From the NCBI RefSeq assembly GCF_012927275.1, contig NZ_JABBGG010000004.1, forward strand, positions 1-64,000: a DNA stretch of 64,000 nt, given 5' to 3'. Below the pieces are notes generated by a model. It was given only the letters and a program-made list of their open reading frames with translations, made no database searches and had not been told where the DNA came from. The stretch comes from Massilia polaris (lineage in GTDB: Bacteria > Pseudomonadota > Gammaproteobacteria > Burkholderiales > Burkholderiaceae_D). This document shows positions 49,066 to 58,728 of the stretch, in pieces (the stretch's first letter is position 1; the number at the start of each line of letters is the position of its first letter). The translations under genes and the position numbers were made by a program.

Positions 49066-50448
49066 ATGGTTTCTCTGTCCAAGACGATCTTCAAGGCCTA
49101 CGACATCCGCGGCGTGATCGGCAGCACCCTCGACGCCGGCATCGCGCACAAGATCGGTGTCGCCTTCGGCAAGGCGGCGCTGGCCAAGGGCGAGCGCAAG
49201 GTCGTTATCGGCCGCGATGGCCGCCTGTCGGGCCCGGAGCTGTCGGCGGCCCTCGCGGCAGGCCTGCAGCATGCCGGCGTCGACGTGATCGACCTGGGCA
49301 TGGTCGCCACGCCGATGGTCTACTTCGGCACCAATGTGTTGAATGCGGCCTCCGGCATCATGGTCACCGGCAGCCACAACCCGCCCGACTACAACGGCTT
49401 CAAGATGGTGCTGGCCGGCGAAGCGATCCACGGCGACACCATCCAGGCGCTGTACGACAGCATCGCCGCCGGCGACGGCCCGGCGGCCGCTGCGGCGGGC
49501 AGCTACAGCACCCACGATATCCGCACCGCCTACATCGAACGCATCCTGGAGGACGTGAAAATTTCGCGGCCGATGAAGATCGCGGTCGACTGCGGCAACG
49601 GCGTTGCCGGCGCCTTTGCCGGCGACCTGTATCGCGGCATGGGCTGCGACGTGATCGAGATGTTCTGCGAAGTGGACGGCACCTTCCCGAACCACCATCC
49701 CGATCCGGCCCACCCTGAAAACCTGCAGGACCTGATCCGCGTGCTGCGGGAGACCGACGCCGAGATCGGCCTGGCCTTCGACGGCGACGGCGACCGCCTC
49801 GGCGTGGTCACCAAGGACGGCCAGATCATTTATCCGGACCGCCAGATGATGCTGTTCGCGGCCGACGTCCTGTCGCGCAATCCCGGCGCCGAGATCCTGT
49901 ACGACGTCAAATGCACGCGCCACCTGGCGCCGTGGATCGAACAGCATGGCGGCCGTCCGCTGATGTGGAAGACCGGCCATTCGCTGGTCAAGGCCAAGCT
50001 GCGCGAAACCGGCGCGCCGCTGGGCGGCGAGATGAGCGGCCATATCTTCTTCAAGGACCGCTGGTACGGCTTCGACGACGGCCTGTATTCGGGCGCGCGC
50101 CTGCTCGAGCTGCTGACCCGCGTGGCCGATCCGTCGGCGCTGATGAACGCGCTGCCGCAGTCGGACAGCACGCCGGAACTGCACCTGCACCTGCAGGAAG
50201 GCGAGAACGTCGCGCTGATCGAAAAGCTGCGCACCGGCGCGACCTTTGACGGCGCCGAGCGCATCATCACGATCGACGGCCTGCGCGTCGAATACGCCGA
50301 CGGCTTCGGCCTGGCGCGTTCGTCCAACACGACGCCGGTGGTGGTCATGCGCTTCGAGGCGGAGTCGCCGCAAGCGCTGCGCCGCATCCAGGCCGAGTTC
50401 CGCCGCGTGATCGTGGCCGCCAAGCCCGACGCCCAACTGCCGTTCTGA
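49066..50448 (+). CDS. Phosphomannomutase/phosphoglucomutase (AlgC type)
   Basis: The 460-residue alpha-D-phosphohexomutase interconverts hexose 1- and 6-phosphates for LPS and exopolysaccharide precursors. The phosphoserine is S103 in T-G-S-H-N-P-P-D-Y-N-G. The metal loop is D-G-D-G-D-R-L-G, the sugar loop G-G-E-M-S-G-H, and the phosphate loop near the C-terminus R-S-S-N-T-T-P. The F-K-A-Y-D-I-R-G start matches. The ATG at 49066 has AAAGG upstream. Confidence 0.95.
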   Translation: MVSLSKTIFKAYDIRGVIGSTLDAGIAHKIGVAFGKAALAKGERKVVIGRDGRLSGPELSAALAAGLQHAGVDVIDLGMVATPMVYFGTNVLNAASGIMVTGSHNPPDYNGFKMVLAGEAIHGDTIQALYDSIAAGDGPAAAAAGSYSTHDIRTAYIERILEDVKISRPMKIAVDCGNGVAGAFAGDLYRGMGCDVIEMFCEVDGTFPNHHPDPAHPENLQDLIRVLRETDAEIGLAFDGDGDRLGVVTKDGQIIYPDRQMMLFAADVLSRNPGAEILYDVKCTRHLAPWIEQHGGRPLMWKTGHSLVKAKLRETGAPLGGEMSGHIFFKDRWYGFDDGLYSGARLLELLTRVADPSALMNALPQSDSTPELHLHLQEGENVALIEKLRTGATFDGAERIITIDGLRVEYADGFGLARSSNTTPVVVMRFEAESPQALRRIQAEFRRVIVAAKPDAQLPF

Positions 50449-50455
50449 GCGCAGC

Positions 50456-51442
50456 GTGGCGTTGAACATACTGCTGGTGCGGGTCTCGTCGCTGGGCGAC
50501 GTCCTGCATAACTTGCCGATGGTGGCCGACATCCTGCGCCATCACCCTGACGCGAACATCGACTGGGTGGTGGAGGAGGGCTATGTCAGCCTGGTGCGCC
50601 TGAACCCGCACGTGCGCAAGATTATCCCGTTCGCGCTGCGGCGCTGGCGCAAGAGCCTTGGCGACAAGGCCACGCGCGCCGAGCTCAAGGCGTTCTTCGC
50701 CACCCTGCGCGAGCAGCGCTACGACTACGTCTTCGACACCCAGGGCCTGCTCAAGACCGGCATCATCATGGGCGCTGCGCGGGTCAACCGTGGCGGCCAG
50801 AAGGTCGGCCTCGCCAACGGCAGCGAAGGATCGGGCTACGAAGGCATTTCGCGCATCTTCCACAGCAAAAGCATCCCGCTCGACCCGCGCACCCACGCGG
50901 TAGCGCGCGGACGCCTGGTCGCCGGCGCGGCGCTCGGCTATCCGGTCGACGTGGAACCCGACTTCGGGCTGCCGGGCCCCAGCACGGCCAAGCGCCCGCA
51001 ATGGATGCCTGCCGAGGATTACGCCGTGTTCTTCCATGGCACAGCGCGCGACGCCAAGAAGTGGCCTGCCGCGAACTGGATCGACACCGCCAACGCGCTG
51101 GCGCCAATGCCGGTGCTGCTGGCATGGGGCTCGCCCAATGAAAAACGCGAGGCCGAGGCGATTGCCGGTGGCGCACCGAATGCGGTGGTGCTGCCGAAGC
51201 TGTCGATGGACGAGGCGATCGCACTGGCGCGCAACGCGGGCCTGGCGATCGGCGTCGATACCGGCCTGACGCATATCGCCGCCGCCTTCGTGCGCCCGAC
51301 CATCGAACTGTACTGCGACTCGCCGAAGTGGAAGACCGAGGGCAACTGGTCGCCGCGCATTGTCAACCTGGGCGACAAAGGTGCGCCGCCATCGGTGCCC
51401 GAGGTACTGGCCGCAGTGGGGCGGCTGAAGGGCCAGCCTTGA
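50456..51442 (+). CDS. waaC: Lipopolysaccharide heptosyltransferase I
   Basis: WaaC adds the first heptose to Kdo2-lipid A. The 328-residue GT9 protein starts I-L-L-V-R-V-S-S-L-G-D-V-L-H-N-L-P, typical for WaaC, and has D-T-G-L-T-H-I-A-A-A-F near residue 263. The GTG start lies seven bases after the mutase stop; a TTG two codons later is an alternative. The stop overlaps the waaA start. Confidence 0.93.
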   Translation: MALNILLVRVSSLGDVLHNLPMVADILRHHPDANIDWVVEEGYVSLVRLNPHVRKIIPFALRRWRKSLGDKATRAELKAFFATLREQRYDYVFDTQGLLKTGIIMGAARVNRGGQKVGLANGSEGSGYEGISRIFHSKSIPLDPRTHAVARGRLVAGAALGYPVDVEPDFGLPGPSTAKRPQWMPAEDYAVFFHGTARDAKKWPAANWIDTANALAPMPVLLAWGSPNEKREAEAIAGGAPNAVVLPKLSMDEAIALARNAGLAIGVDTGLTHIAAAFVRPTIELYCDSPKWKTEGNWSPRIVNLGDKGAPPSVPEVLAAVGRLKGQP

Positions 51443-52707
51443 CGCGCGGCGCGTATTCGGCGCTGTGGCTGCTGGCGCTGCCGTTCGTGCTCGGGCGGCT
51501 GTGGTGGCGCAGCCTGCGCGAGCCCGGCTACCGCCAGCACCTCGGCGAGCGCCTCGGATTCTATGGAAGGCGCGGCGCCGGCTGGCATACGCTCTGGGTG
51601 CACGCGGTATCGGTCGGCGAAACGCGTGCGGCCGAACCGCTGATCGACGCGCTGATGCAGGCCTATCCCGACAGCCGCATCGTCCTGACCCACATGACGC
51701 CAACCGGCCGCGCGGCCGGCAAGGCGCTGTACGCAAAGCATGGCGCGCGGCTGGTGCAAAGCTATCTTCCCTACGATATCGAATGGCTGGCGCGGCGCTT
51801 CCTGCGTTTTTTCACGCCGCGCATCTGCATCCTGATGGAGACCGAGGTGTGGCCCAACATGATCGCGGCCTGCCAGCGGCTCGACGTGCCGGTCGCGCTG
51901 GTCAACGCCCGCTTGTCGGAACGTTCGCTGCGGCGCGGCCAGCGCTTCGGCGCGCTGATGATGCAGGCGGCGCGCGGCATCACCCTGGTGGCGGCGCAGA
52001 CCGAGGCCGACGCTGGCCGCGTGCGGGCGCTCGGCTCGCCGAAGGTGGATGTCACCGGCAGCATCAAATTCGACGTGGTGGTGCCGCAGGCGGCGCTCGA
52101 CACCGGCGCCTGGCTGCGCGGGCGCGTCAAATGCCGTCCCGTGCTGCTGTGCGCGAGCACGCGCGAGGGCGAGGAAGCCCTGATCCTCGACGCGTGGCAA
52201 GGCATGGCGTCGCGTCCCGACGGCATGCTGCTGGCGATCGTGCCGCGCCATCCCCAGCGCTTCGACGAAGTTGCCGGACTGGTCGCGGCAAAGGGTTTGT
52301 CGCTGCAGCGCCGTTCGCAGCTTGGCGACGCGCAGGTGGACGCCGACGTGCTGCTGGGCGACTCGATGGGAGAGATGTTCGCTTATTACGAGGCCTGCGA
52401 TTGCGCCTTCATCGGCGGCAGCCTGCTGCCGCTGGGCGGGCAGAACCTGATCGAGGCATGCGCGCTGGCGCGCCCCGTCATCGTCGGCCAGCACACCTTC
52501 AATTTTGCGCAGGCGACCGAGGAGGCAATCGCCGCCGGCGGCGCCTTGCGGGTGGCGGATGCGGGCGCGATGCTGGAACAGGGAGCCCGCTTGCTGGCGG
52601 ACCGTGGCGCGCGCGCCACGATGGGACAACGCGCCGCGGCCTTCGCAGGGGCGCACAAGGGGGCGACCCTGCGCACGCTTGAACTGTTGAGGCCATTAAT
52701 TCACTAA
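51439..52707 (+). CDS. waaA: 3-deoxy-D-manno-octulosonic acid transferase
   Basis: WaaA transfers Kdo to lipid A. The 422-residue protein has W-V-H-A-V-S-V-G-E-T-R-A-A near residue 53, M-E-T-E-V-W-P-N, T-G-S-I-K-F-D, F-I-G-G-S-L-L-P-L-G-G-Q-N and P-V-I-V-G-Q-H-T-F-N-F. The TTG at 51439 is chosen because it overlaps the waaC stop and gives the family-length N-terminus (one membrane anchor); the longer frame runs inside waaC. Confidence 0.93.
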   Translation: MTRGAYSALWLLALPFVLGRLWWRSLREPGYRQHLGERLGFYGRRGAGWHTLWVHAVSVGETRAAEPLIDALMQAYPDSRIVLTHMTPTGRAAGKALYAKHGARLVQSYLPYDIEWLARRFLRFFTPRICILMETEVWPNMIAACQRLDVPVALVNARLSERSLRRGQRFGALMMQAARGITLVAAQTEADAGRVRALGSPKVDVTGSIKFDVVVPQAALDTGAWLRGRVKCRPVLLCASTREGEEALILDAWQGMASRPDGMLLAIVPRHPQRFDEVAGLVAAKGLSLQRRSQLGDAQVDADVLLGDSMGEMFAYYEACDCAFIGGSLLPLGGQNLIEACALARPVIVGQHTFNFAQATEEAIAAGGALRVADAGAMLEQGARLLADRGARATMGQRAAAFAGAHKGATLRTLELLRPLIH

Positions 52708-52750
52708 CATTTTGTTACCATATCCCCCATAAAAAGAGCAGGGGAAGTTC

Positions 52751-53320
52751 ATGTCAGGGTATAAGCAATCGAAAGTGGCCGGCGCCGAGCCGCTTGCAAC
52801 GTCCGGGCCGCGCAGCGCCATCCATGTTGCGGTTGCGCCGGCTCGCCGTCCTGAGGCGCGCATACCGGTCATGCATGACGATCCGGCCGGAGCACCGATG
52901 GTGTTCACGGTGCAGTATTCCCTGTCGGAGTACTCGGGCTTCATGTGGGAGCATGGCGGCTACCTGATTCGCCGCCGCCGCCTTGGGGCCTTGCGCACCT
53001 ACCTGATGCTGCTCAAGACCACCGGGTCGGCGGCGCTGCATTTCGCGGCCGCGGGGCGCGGCAAGCTGGTCTATGAATTCACCGTCGACGACCACGGCAT
53101 CGTGCGCAGCTGCTCGCGCGGCGTGACCCTGATCGCGTGGGATGACGTGATCCGCATCCGGCGCTACCGGCGCGGCTACCTGATGGTGCTCAAGCGCGGC
53201 ACCTTGCCGATTCCTTACCGCTGCCTCGGCGACGCCGAGCGGTCCGGGATGGAGCGCTACACCGAGACGCTCAAGATCGCCGCGCAGGCGGGGAACGACC
53301 TGACAGGCGTTCCGGCTTAA
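52751..53320 (+). CDS. YcxB-like protein of unknown function
   Basis: The 189-residue protein has a basic, poorly structured N-terminus (about 50 residues). A YcxB-like C-terminal part follows, with a long hydrophobic/Arg stretch and L-I-A-W-D-D-V-I-R-I-R-R-Y-R-R-G-Y-L-M-V-L and P-I-P-Y-R-C-L. It lacks the two membrane helices often seen in YcxB proteins; only one weakly hydrophobic segment is visible. GGGGAAG precedes the ATG. Function unknown. Confidence 0.75.
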   Translation: MSGYKQSKVAGAEPLATSGPRSAIHVAVAPARRPEARIPVMHDDPAGAPMVFTVQYSLSEYSGFMWEHGGYLIRRRRLGALRTYLMLLKTTGSAALHFAAAGRGKLVYEFTVDDHGIVRSCSRGVTLIAWDDVIRIRRYRRGYLMVLKRGTLPIPYRCLGDAERSGMERYTETLKIAAQAGNDLTGVPA

Positions 53321-54219
53321 TCGAACAATACGGGCAATTCCTGCGAGCGCTGGCGCAAGGCCGCGCGAGCGCCGTCGTAATCCGGATACACCGAACCCAC
53401 CTGCGCCCAGAAGCGCGGGCTGTGGTTCATTTCCAGCAGGTGCGCCAGTTCGTGCGCCACCACGTAATCGATCAGCGGCAGCGAGAAGTGCACCAGGCGC
53501 CAGTTCAGGCGGATGTCCCCGCCCACCGTGCACGAACCCCAGCGGGTGCCGGCTGACGACAATGCCATCGAGGCGTAGCGCACGCCCAGCTTTTCGGCAT
53601 ACACGTCGAGGCGCTCGGCGAACAGCCGTTTGGCCTCGCCCTGGTACCAGATTTTCACGCGCTCCTGCAGCTGCCATTCCGACAGGCCGGGCACCACGCC
53701 CAGGCGGAGTGTGCGCGCCTCGCCATCGAACACGCAATGGCTGCGCGCCGCGTCCTCGATGCGCAGGGTGATGTCGGCGCCCAGGAATGGCAGCAGGGCG
53801 CCGTCGATCCAGCGCACCGGCGGACGTTCTTCGCGGGTGGCGCGGCGTTCGCCCCGTTCGTGCAGCTTGTTCAGGATCCAGCGCTGCTTGGCGCGGATGG
53901 CGGTGTCGATTTCGGCCAGCGTGATGCGGCGCGGCGCGGTGACGCGCAGGCCGTTATCGTCGATCATGAAGCCGATCGAGCGGCGCGTCGAGCGGCGCAG
54001 TTCGAATTCGAGCGAGTGCGCACCCAGCTGGATGCGGCGCAGCGGCGGTGCGTCTGGCGAGCGTGGCGGCGTTGGAATGGCGGGCCGCGGCGGAACCGGC
54101 GGCGCCTTGAACAGTGGTTGCGGAGCAGGAGAAGGGCTTTTCGCGGCCGGTTCGAGCGCCGCGAAAAAGTCCTGCGCAAATAATTCGAGTTGGTGCCCGT
54201 TGATCTTTGGTGACGTCAT
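53317..54219 (-). CDS. YgjP-like M48-type metallopeptidase
   Basis: The 300-residue protein has a Pro-rich N-terminal third and the metal motif H256-E-L-A-H260 with L-E-M-N-H-S-P-R-F-W downstream, as in the YgjP/UPF0056 metallopeptidase group. R-W-G-S-C-T precedes it. The substrate is unknown. The ATG at 54219 (M-T-S-P-K-I-N-G-H) is chosen; an in-frame ATG at 54258 is possible, while the full frame to 54432 overlaps the neighbouring acyltransferase. Its 3' end overlaps the convergent YcxB-like gene by four bases. Confidence 0.85.
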   Translation of the reverse strand: MTSPKINGHQLELFAQDFFAALEPAAKSPSPAPQPLFKAPPVPPRPAIPTPPRSPDAPPLRRIQLGAHSLEFELRRSTRRSIGFMIDDNGLRVTAPRRITLAEIDTAIRAKQRWILNKLHERGERRATREERPPVRWIDGALLPFLGADITLRIEDAARSHCVFDGEARTLRLGVVPGLSEWQLQERVKIWYQGEAKRLFAERLDVYAEKLGVRYASMALSSAGTRWGSCTVGGDIRLNWRLVHFSLPLIDYVVAHELAHLLEMNHSPRFWAQVGSVYPDYDGARAALRQRSQELPVLFD

Positions 54220-54263
54220 GTTCTGCTGCGGTGTGGATGCGCGGATCAGGGCGCCCATTTCGC

Positions 54264-55004
54264 TTAGCCAGCGTTGTAGACGTGGGGTGAAATGACGCGC
54301 ATTTCTGATTCTATCCAATTTTCCACCTCTTCCATCATGCTGTCGGCCGTGTGGCCATCCGGGGATATTGGTTTTCCGATCGATACGGTGATGATACCGG
54401 GCCGTTTCAGGAATGAGTTCTTCGGCCAGCACTCGCCAGAATTATGCGCGATCGGCACGACGACCGTATTGGTTTCGATGGCAAGGCGAGTGCCTCCGCT
54501 TTTGTACTTGCCCTTCTGGCCGACCGGTATCCGTGTCCCCTCGGGGAACATGATAATCCATTGGCCATCCACCAGCCTGCGTTTGCCCTGGGCTACAACA
54601 TGCTTGAATGCGTATTTCCCCTGGCTGCGGTCGATCGGGATCATGCGCAGCAGCGCCATGCCCCAGCCGAAGAACGGGATATACAAGATCTCTTTTTTGA
54701 AGACGTAGACGAGGGGGCGCGTCAGGCTCGGGAGCAGGAAGATCGTCTCCCATGCCGACTGGTGCTTCGACAGCACGATGGCCGGCGCGTCCGGCAGGTT
54801 GTCGTAGCCCTTGAACTGGTAGTGGATGCCGCAAATGACCTTGGCGCACCAGATGACGAAGACGTTCCAGCGCGAGGTCACCCAGAAGCGTTTGTTGTAT
54901 GGCAGGGGCGCGGCCAGCATGCAAACCCACACCCATATCACGGTGGCCAGCACCAGCACGACGGTGAACAACAGGGAACGCAGGAACAGGGTGAAGTTAC
55001 GCAA
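54264..55004 (-). CDS. 1-acyl-sn-glycerol-3-phosphate acyltransferase
   Basis: The 246-residue protein has an N-terminal membrane helix (about 10-32), the acyltransferase motif K-H-Q-S-A-W-E (H-x4-E variant), and F-P-E-G-T-R-I-P. It makes phosphatidic acid. The H-x4-E rather than H-x4-D spacing is common in this betaproteobacterial group, which sits beside gmhB and glyS. Gap to gmhB 24 bp. Confidence 0.92.
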   Translation of the reverse strand: MRNFTLFLRSLLFTVVLVLATVIWVWVCMLAAPLPYNKRFWVTSRWNVFVIWCAKVICGIHYQFKGYDNLPDAPAIVLSKHQSAWETIFLLPSLTRPLVYVFKKEILYIPFFGWGMALLRMIPIDRSQGKYAFKHVVAQGKRRLVDGQWIIMFPEGTRIPVGQKGKYKSGGTRLAIETNTVVVPIAHNSGECWPKNSFLKRPGIITVSIGKPISPDGHTADSMMEEVENWIESEMRVISPHVYNAG

Positions 55005-55028
55005 GATGTCTCCGGGATGATTGTGATG

Positions 55029-55592
55029 TTATGCAGCGCTGGCGGCAGGCGCGTTGGCGTCCTTGAGCAGCGCGTCGACCATGCTGGCCAGGTCGGGGAA
55101 GGCCTGGGTGCCAGGAGGCAGTCCGCCCGTCTCCAGCGTCTTCTGGCCCTTGCCGGTCAGGACCAGGTAGGGCACGCAGCCGCTGACGAAGCCGGCCTGC
55201 AGGTCGCGCAGCGAGTCGCCGACGGTCGGCACGCCTTTCAGGCCGACCTTGAAGCGCTTCGAGATCTCCTCGAACATGCCGGCCTTCGGCTTGCGGCAGT
55301 CGCAGTTGTCGATCGCCGCGTGCGGGCAGAAGAAGATCGCATCGATGTCGGCGCCGACCTGCTGGGCGCTGGTGTGCAGCTTGTGGTGGATGGCATTGAG
55401 GATCGACATGTCGAACAGTTCGCGCGCAATGCCCGACTGGTTCGACGCGATCACGACGCGATAGCCGGCCTGGTTCAGGCGGGCGATCGCTTCGAGCGAG
55501 CCGGGGATCGGAATCCACTCGGCCGGCGACTTGATGAATTCGGGCGAGTCATGGTTGATGACGCCGTCGCGGTCGAGGATGATCATCTTCAT
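55029..55592 (-). CDS. gmhB: D-glycero-D-manno-heptose 1,7-bisphosphate 7-phosphatase
   Basis: GmhB removes the 7-phosphate on the way to ADP-heptose for the LPS core. The 187-residue HAD protein has I-L-D-R-D-G-V-I-N, S-N-Q-S-G-I-A-R, and the C-x-C-x(n)-C-x-C-like zinc loop (F-C-P-H...C-D-C-R-K-P). V-G-D-S-L-R-D follows. The start at 55592 (M-K-M-I-I-L-D-R-D) is favoured. It supplies the substrate for waaC at 50.4 kb. Confidence 0.94.
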   Translation of the reverse strand: MKMIILDRDGVINHDSPEFIKSPAEWIPIPGSLEAIARLNQAGYRVVIASNQSGIARELFDMSILNAIHHKLHTSAQQVGADIDAIFFCPHAAIDNCDCRKPKAGMFEEISKRFKVGLKGVPTVGDSLRDLQAGFVSGCVPYLVLTGKGQKTLETGGLPPGTQAFPDLASMVDALLKDANAPAASAA

Positions 55593-55606
55593 GACTGCGG
55601 CTCCAA

Positions 55607-57694
55607 TCACGATGCCAGCTTCGAAATGTCGGCCACGCGGTTCATCATGCCGTGCAGCGAAGACAGCAGGGCCAGGCGGTTGTTGCGCAGCGCCGCGTCT
55701 TCGTCCATCACCATCACGTCGAGGAAGAACGCGTCGACGTCGTCGCGCAGGCGCGCCAGCGTCTTGAGGGTGCCGCTGAAGTCGCCGGCGGCAAACGCCG
55801 CGTCGACGTCCGGACGGACTCGCTTGATCGCTTCGAACAGATTGCGCTCCGCCGCTTCCTTCAGCAGGTCTTCCGACACGGCGCCGATGGCGGCGTCGGT
55901 CTTCTTCAGGATGTTGGTGATGCGCTTGTTGGCAGCGGCCAGCGAAGCGCTTTCCGGCAGCGCGGCAAACGCCTGCACCGCCTCAAGGCGCTGGACGATG
56001 TCGTCGAGGCGGTCCGGATTTTGCGCCAGCACCGCTTCCACTTCGTTCGGCGTGAAGCCGCGCTCGCGCAGCATGCCGCGCAGGCGGTCGATGACGAAGG
56101 CGCTGACTTCCGCCGACGGGTCCTTGAAGGCGGCGCGGGTTTCGAACTGCGCCGCGGCAAACGCCAGCAGTTCGCTGATGCCGACCGCCAGGCGCTTCTC
56201 GATCATCATGCGCAGCACGCCGAGCGCGTGGCGGCGCAGCGCGAACGGATCCTTGTCGCCGGTGGGCTGCAGGCCGATGCTCCAGATGCCGACCAGGGTT
56301 TCCAGCTTGTCGGCCAGCGCGACGGCGGTGCCGGTCGGGGTCGACGGCAGGGTGTCGCCGGCAAAGCGCGGCTGGTAGTGTTCGGACGCGGCCAGTGCGA
56401 CTTCCTCATGCTCGCCGTCGTGGCGCGCGTAGTAGCTGCCCATGATGCCTTGCAGCTCAGGGAATTCGCCCACCATGTCGGTCAGCAGGTCGGCCTTCGC
56501 CAGCAGCGCGCCGCGTTCGGCCAGCAGCATGTCGTAGCCGAGGCGTTTGGCGATGGCGCCGGCCAGCGCGGCCAGGCGCATGGTGCGCTCGGACTGCGTC
56601 CCCAGCTTGTTGTGGTAGACGACGTTGGCCAGCAGCGGCAGGCGCGCCTCCAGCGTCTTCTTCTTGTCCTGCTCGAAGAAGAACTTGGCGTCGGCCAGGC
56701 GCGGGCGCACCACGCGCTCGTTGCCGCCGATGATGTGCTGCGGCGAATCGGTCGCGATGTTCGACACGATCAGGAAGCGCGAACGCAGCTTGCCGGCGGT
56801 GTCGGTCAGCGCGAAGTATTTCTGGTTGGTCTGCATCGTCAGGATCAGGCATTCCTGCGGCACGGCCAAAAACTCTTCTTCGAAACGGCATTCGTACACT
56901 ACCGGCCATTCGACCAGCGCGACCACTTCGTCGAGCAGCGATTCAGGCATCAGCACTTTGTCGGCGCCGGCTTTTTCGAGCAGCGAAGCACGAATGCGGT
57001 CCTTGCGCGCGGCAGGGCTGGCGATGACGCGGCCTTCGGACTCCAGCGTCGCTTCGTAGTGCTCCGCGTGCGCGATGGCGATGTCGCTGCCATCGGTGAG
57101 GAAGCGGTGGCCGAGCGTGATGTTCGATGCGTTCAAGCCAAGCGCCGCCAGCGGGAGCACCTGTTCGCCATGCAGCGCGACCAGCTTGTGCGCCGGGCGC
57201 ACGAACTGCACGGTATCGCCGCCGGGACGCTGGTAGCTCATCAGCTTAGGAATCGGCAGCTTAGCCAAAGCGTCGGTCAGCGCGGCCTGCAGGCCGGTGG
57301 CCAGCGCGCTTCCCTGCGCGGTGTGGGTGTAGAAGAAGCTCTCGGCCTTGCCGTCGGCGGCGCGTTCGAGGCGGTCGACGGTGACGTCGGCAAAGCCCAT
57401 CGCGGCCAGCTTCTTGGCCAGCGGCGCGGTCGGATTGCCGTCGGCGTCGAGCGCGACGCTGACCGGCAGCACCTTGTCGCGGATCGACTTGTCGGGTGAA
57501 GTGCCGCGCACCTTGGTGATCGATACCGCCAGCCGGCGCGGCGTGGCGTAGGTGGTGGCGTCGCTGCCCTCGTCGAGGAAGTCGCGCGACTTGAGGCCGT
57601 TCACGATGGCGGCGGCAAAGGCGTCGCCCAGTTTGACGAGCGCCTTTGGCGGCAGTTCTTCGGTCAGCAGTTCGACTAGTAATGTCTGGTTCAT
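55607..57694 (-). CDS. glyS: Glycyl-tRNA synthetase beta subunit
   Basis: The 695-residue protein is the tRNA-binding subunit of the alpha2beta2 glycyl-tRNA synthetase. It starts [15 protein letters not shown], has V-E-W-P-V-V near residue 255, and contains R-R-H-A-L-G-V-L-R and a C-terminal anticodon-binding region. It follows glyQ by 17 bp, so the subunits are made together. Confidence 0.97.
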   Translation of the reverse strand: MNQTLLVELLTEELPPKALVKLGDAFAAAIVNGLKSRDFLDEGSDATTYATPRRLAVSITKVRGTSPDKSIRDKVLPVSVALDADGNPTAPLAKKLAAMGFADVTVDRLERAADGKAESFFYTHTAQGSALATGLQAALTDALAKLPIPKLMSYQRPGGDTVQFVRPAHKLVALHGEQVLPLAALGLNASNITLGHRFLTDGSDIAIAHAEHYEATLESEGRVIASPAARKDRIRASLLEKAGADKVLMPESLLDEVVALVEWPVVYECRFEEEFLAVPQECLILTMQTNQKYFALTDTAGKLRSRFLIVSNIATDSPQHIIGGNERVVRPRLADAKFFFEQDKKKTLEARLPLLANVVYHNKLGTQSERTMRLAALAGAIAKRLGYDMLLAERGALLAKADLLTDMVGEFPELQGIMGSYYARHDGEHEEVALAASEHYQPRFAGDTLPSTPTGTAVALADKLETLVGIWSIGLQPTGDKDPFALRRHALGVLRMMIEKRLAVGISELLAFAAAQFETRAAFKDPSAEVSAFVIDRLRGMLRERGFTPNEVEAVLAQNPDRLDDIVQRLEAVQAFAALPESASLAAANKRITNILKKTDAAIGAVSEDLLKEAAERNLFEAIKRVRPDVDAAFAAGDFSGTLKTLARLRDDVDAFFLDVMVMDEDAALRNNRLALLSSLHGMMNRVADISKLAS

Positions 57695-57711
57695 GGTTCT
57701 TTTCTTGTCGT

Positions 57712-58626
57712 TCAGGCGGCGGCGTCAAGCGACGTCAGGGCCATCGGGAAGCCGAGCTTTTCGCGCGAGTCGTAATAGGCTTGCGCCACGAGGCGCGACA
57801 GGGTGCGCACGCGGCCGATATAGGCGGCGCGTTCGGTCACCGAGATGGCGCCGCGCGCGTCCAGCATATTGAAGCTGTGCGACGCCTTCATGATCTGCTC
57901 GTAGGCCGGCAGCGTCAGCTGCAGTTCGACCAGGCGTTTGGCTTCGGATTCGTGGTTGGCGAACTGCGCGAACAGCAGTTCGGTGTTCGCGTGCTCGAAG
58001 TTGTAGGTCGACTGTTCGACTTCATTCTGGTGGTAGACGTCGCCGTACGACAGCGTCTTTTTAGTGCCGTTCTCTTCCCACTCGGTCCACACCAGGTCGT
58101 ACACGTTCTCGACGCCCTGCAGGTACATCGCGAGGCGCTCGATGCCGTAGGTGATCTCACCAAGCACCGGCTTGCAGTCAAGGCCGCCGACCTGCTGGAA
58201 GTAGGTGAACTGGGTGACTTCCATCCCGTTCAGCCAGACTTCCCAGCCCAGGCCCCAGGCGCCCAGGGTCGGGCTTTCCCAGTCGTCTTCGACGAAGCGC
58301 ACGTCGTTCTGCTTCAGGTCCAGGCCCAGCGCTTCGAGCGATCCGAGGTACAGGTCGAGGATGTTTTCCGGGGCCGGCTTGAGCACGACCTGGTACTGGT
58401 AATAGTGCTGCAGGCGGTTCGGGTTCTCGCCGTAGCGGCCGTCCTTCGGGCGGCGCGACGGCTGCACATAGGCGGCGCGCCAAGGCTCCGGACCGATCGC
58501 GCGCAGGAAAGTACCGGTGTGGAAGGTGCCGGCGCCGACTTCCATGTCGTATGGCTGGAGCAGGGCGCAGCCCTGCTTGTCCCAGTAGGACTGCAGGGTC
58601 AGGATAATTTGTTGAAATGTGAGCAT
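57712..58626 (-). CDS. glyQ: Glycyl-tRNA synthetase alpha subunit
   Basis: The 304-residue class II catalytic subunit charges tRNA-Gly. [25 protein letters not shown] and [15 protein letters not shown] are all diagnostic. First gene of glyQ-glyS-gmhB-acyltransferase. Confidence 0.98.
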   Translation of the reverse strand: MLTFQQIILTLQSYWDKQGCALLQPYDMEVGAGTFHTGTFLRAIGPEPWRAAYVQPSRRPKDGRYGENPNRLQHYYQYQVVLKPAPENILDLYLGSLEALGLDLKQNDVRFVEDDWESPTLGAWGLGWEVWLNGMEVTQFTYFQQVGGLDCKPVLGEITYGIERLAMYLQGVENVYDLVWTEWEENGTKKTLSYGDVYHQNEVEQSTYNFEHANTELLFAQFANHESEAKRLVELQLTLPAYEQIMKASHSFNMLDARGAISVTERAAYIGRVRTLSRLVAQAYYDSREKLGFPMALTSLDAAA

Positions 58627-58728
58627 CGTGTGTGGCCGTCACGCCGCAGCGTGAACGATTGTTGGGTTTGCCAAAAGGCCAATTTTAGCGGGTTTTGCGC
58701 GGGGACTGGGGCCGTTGTGGCGACTATG

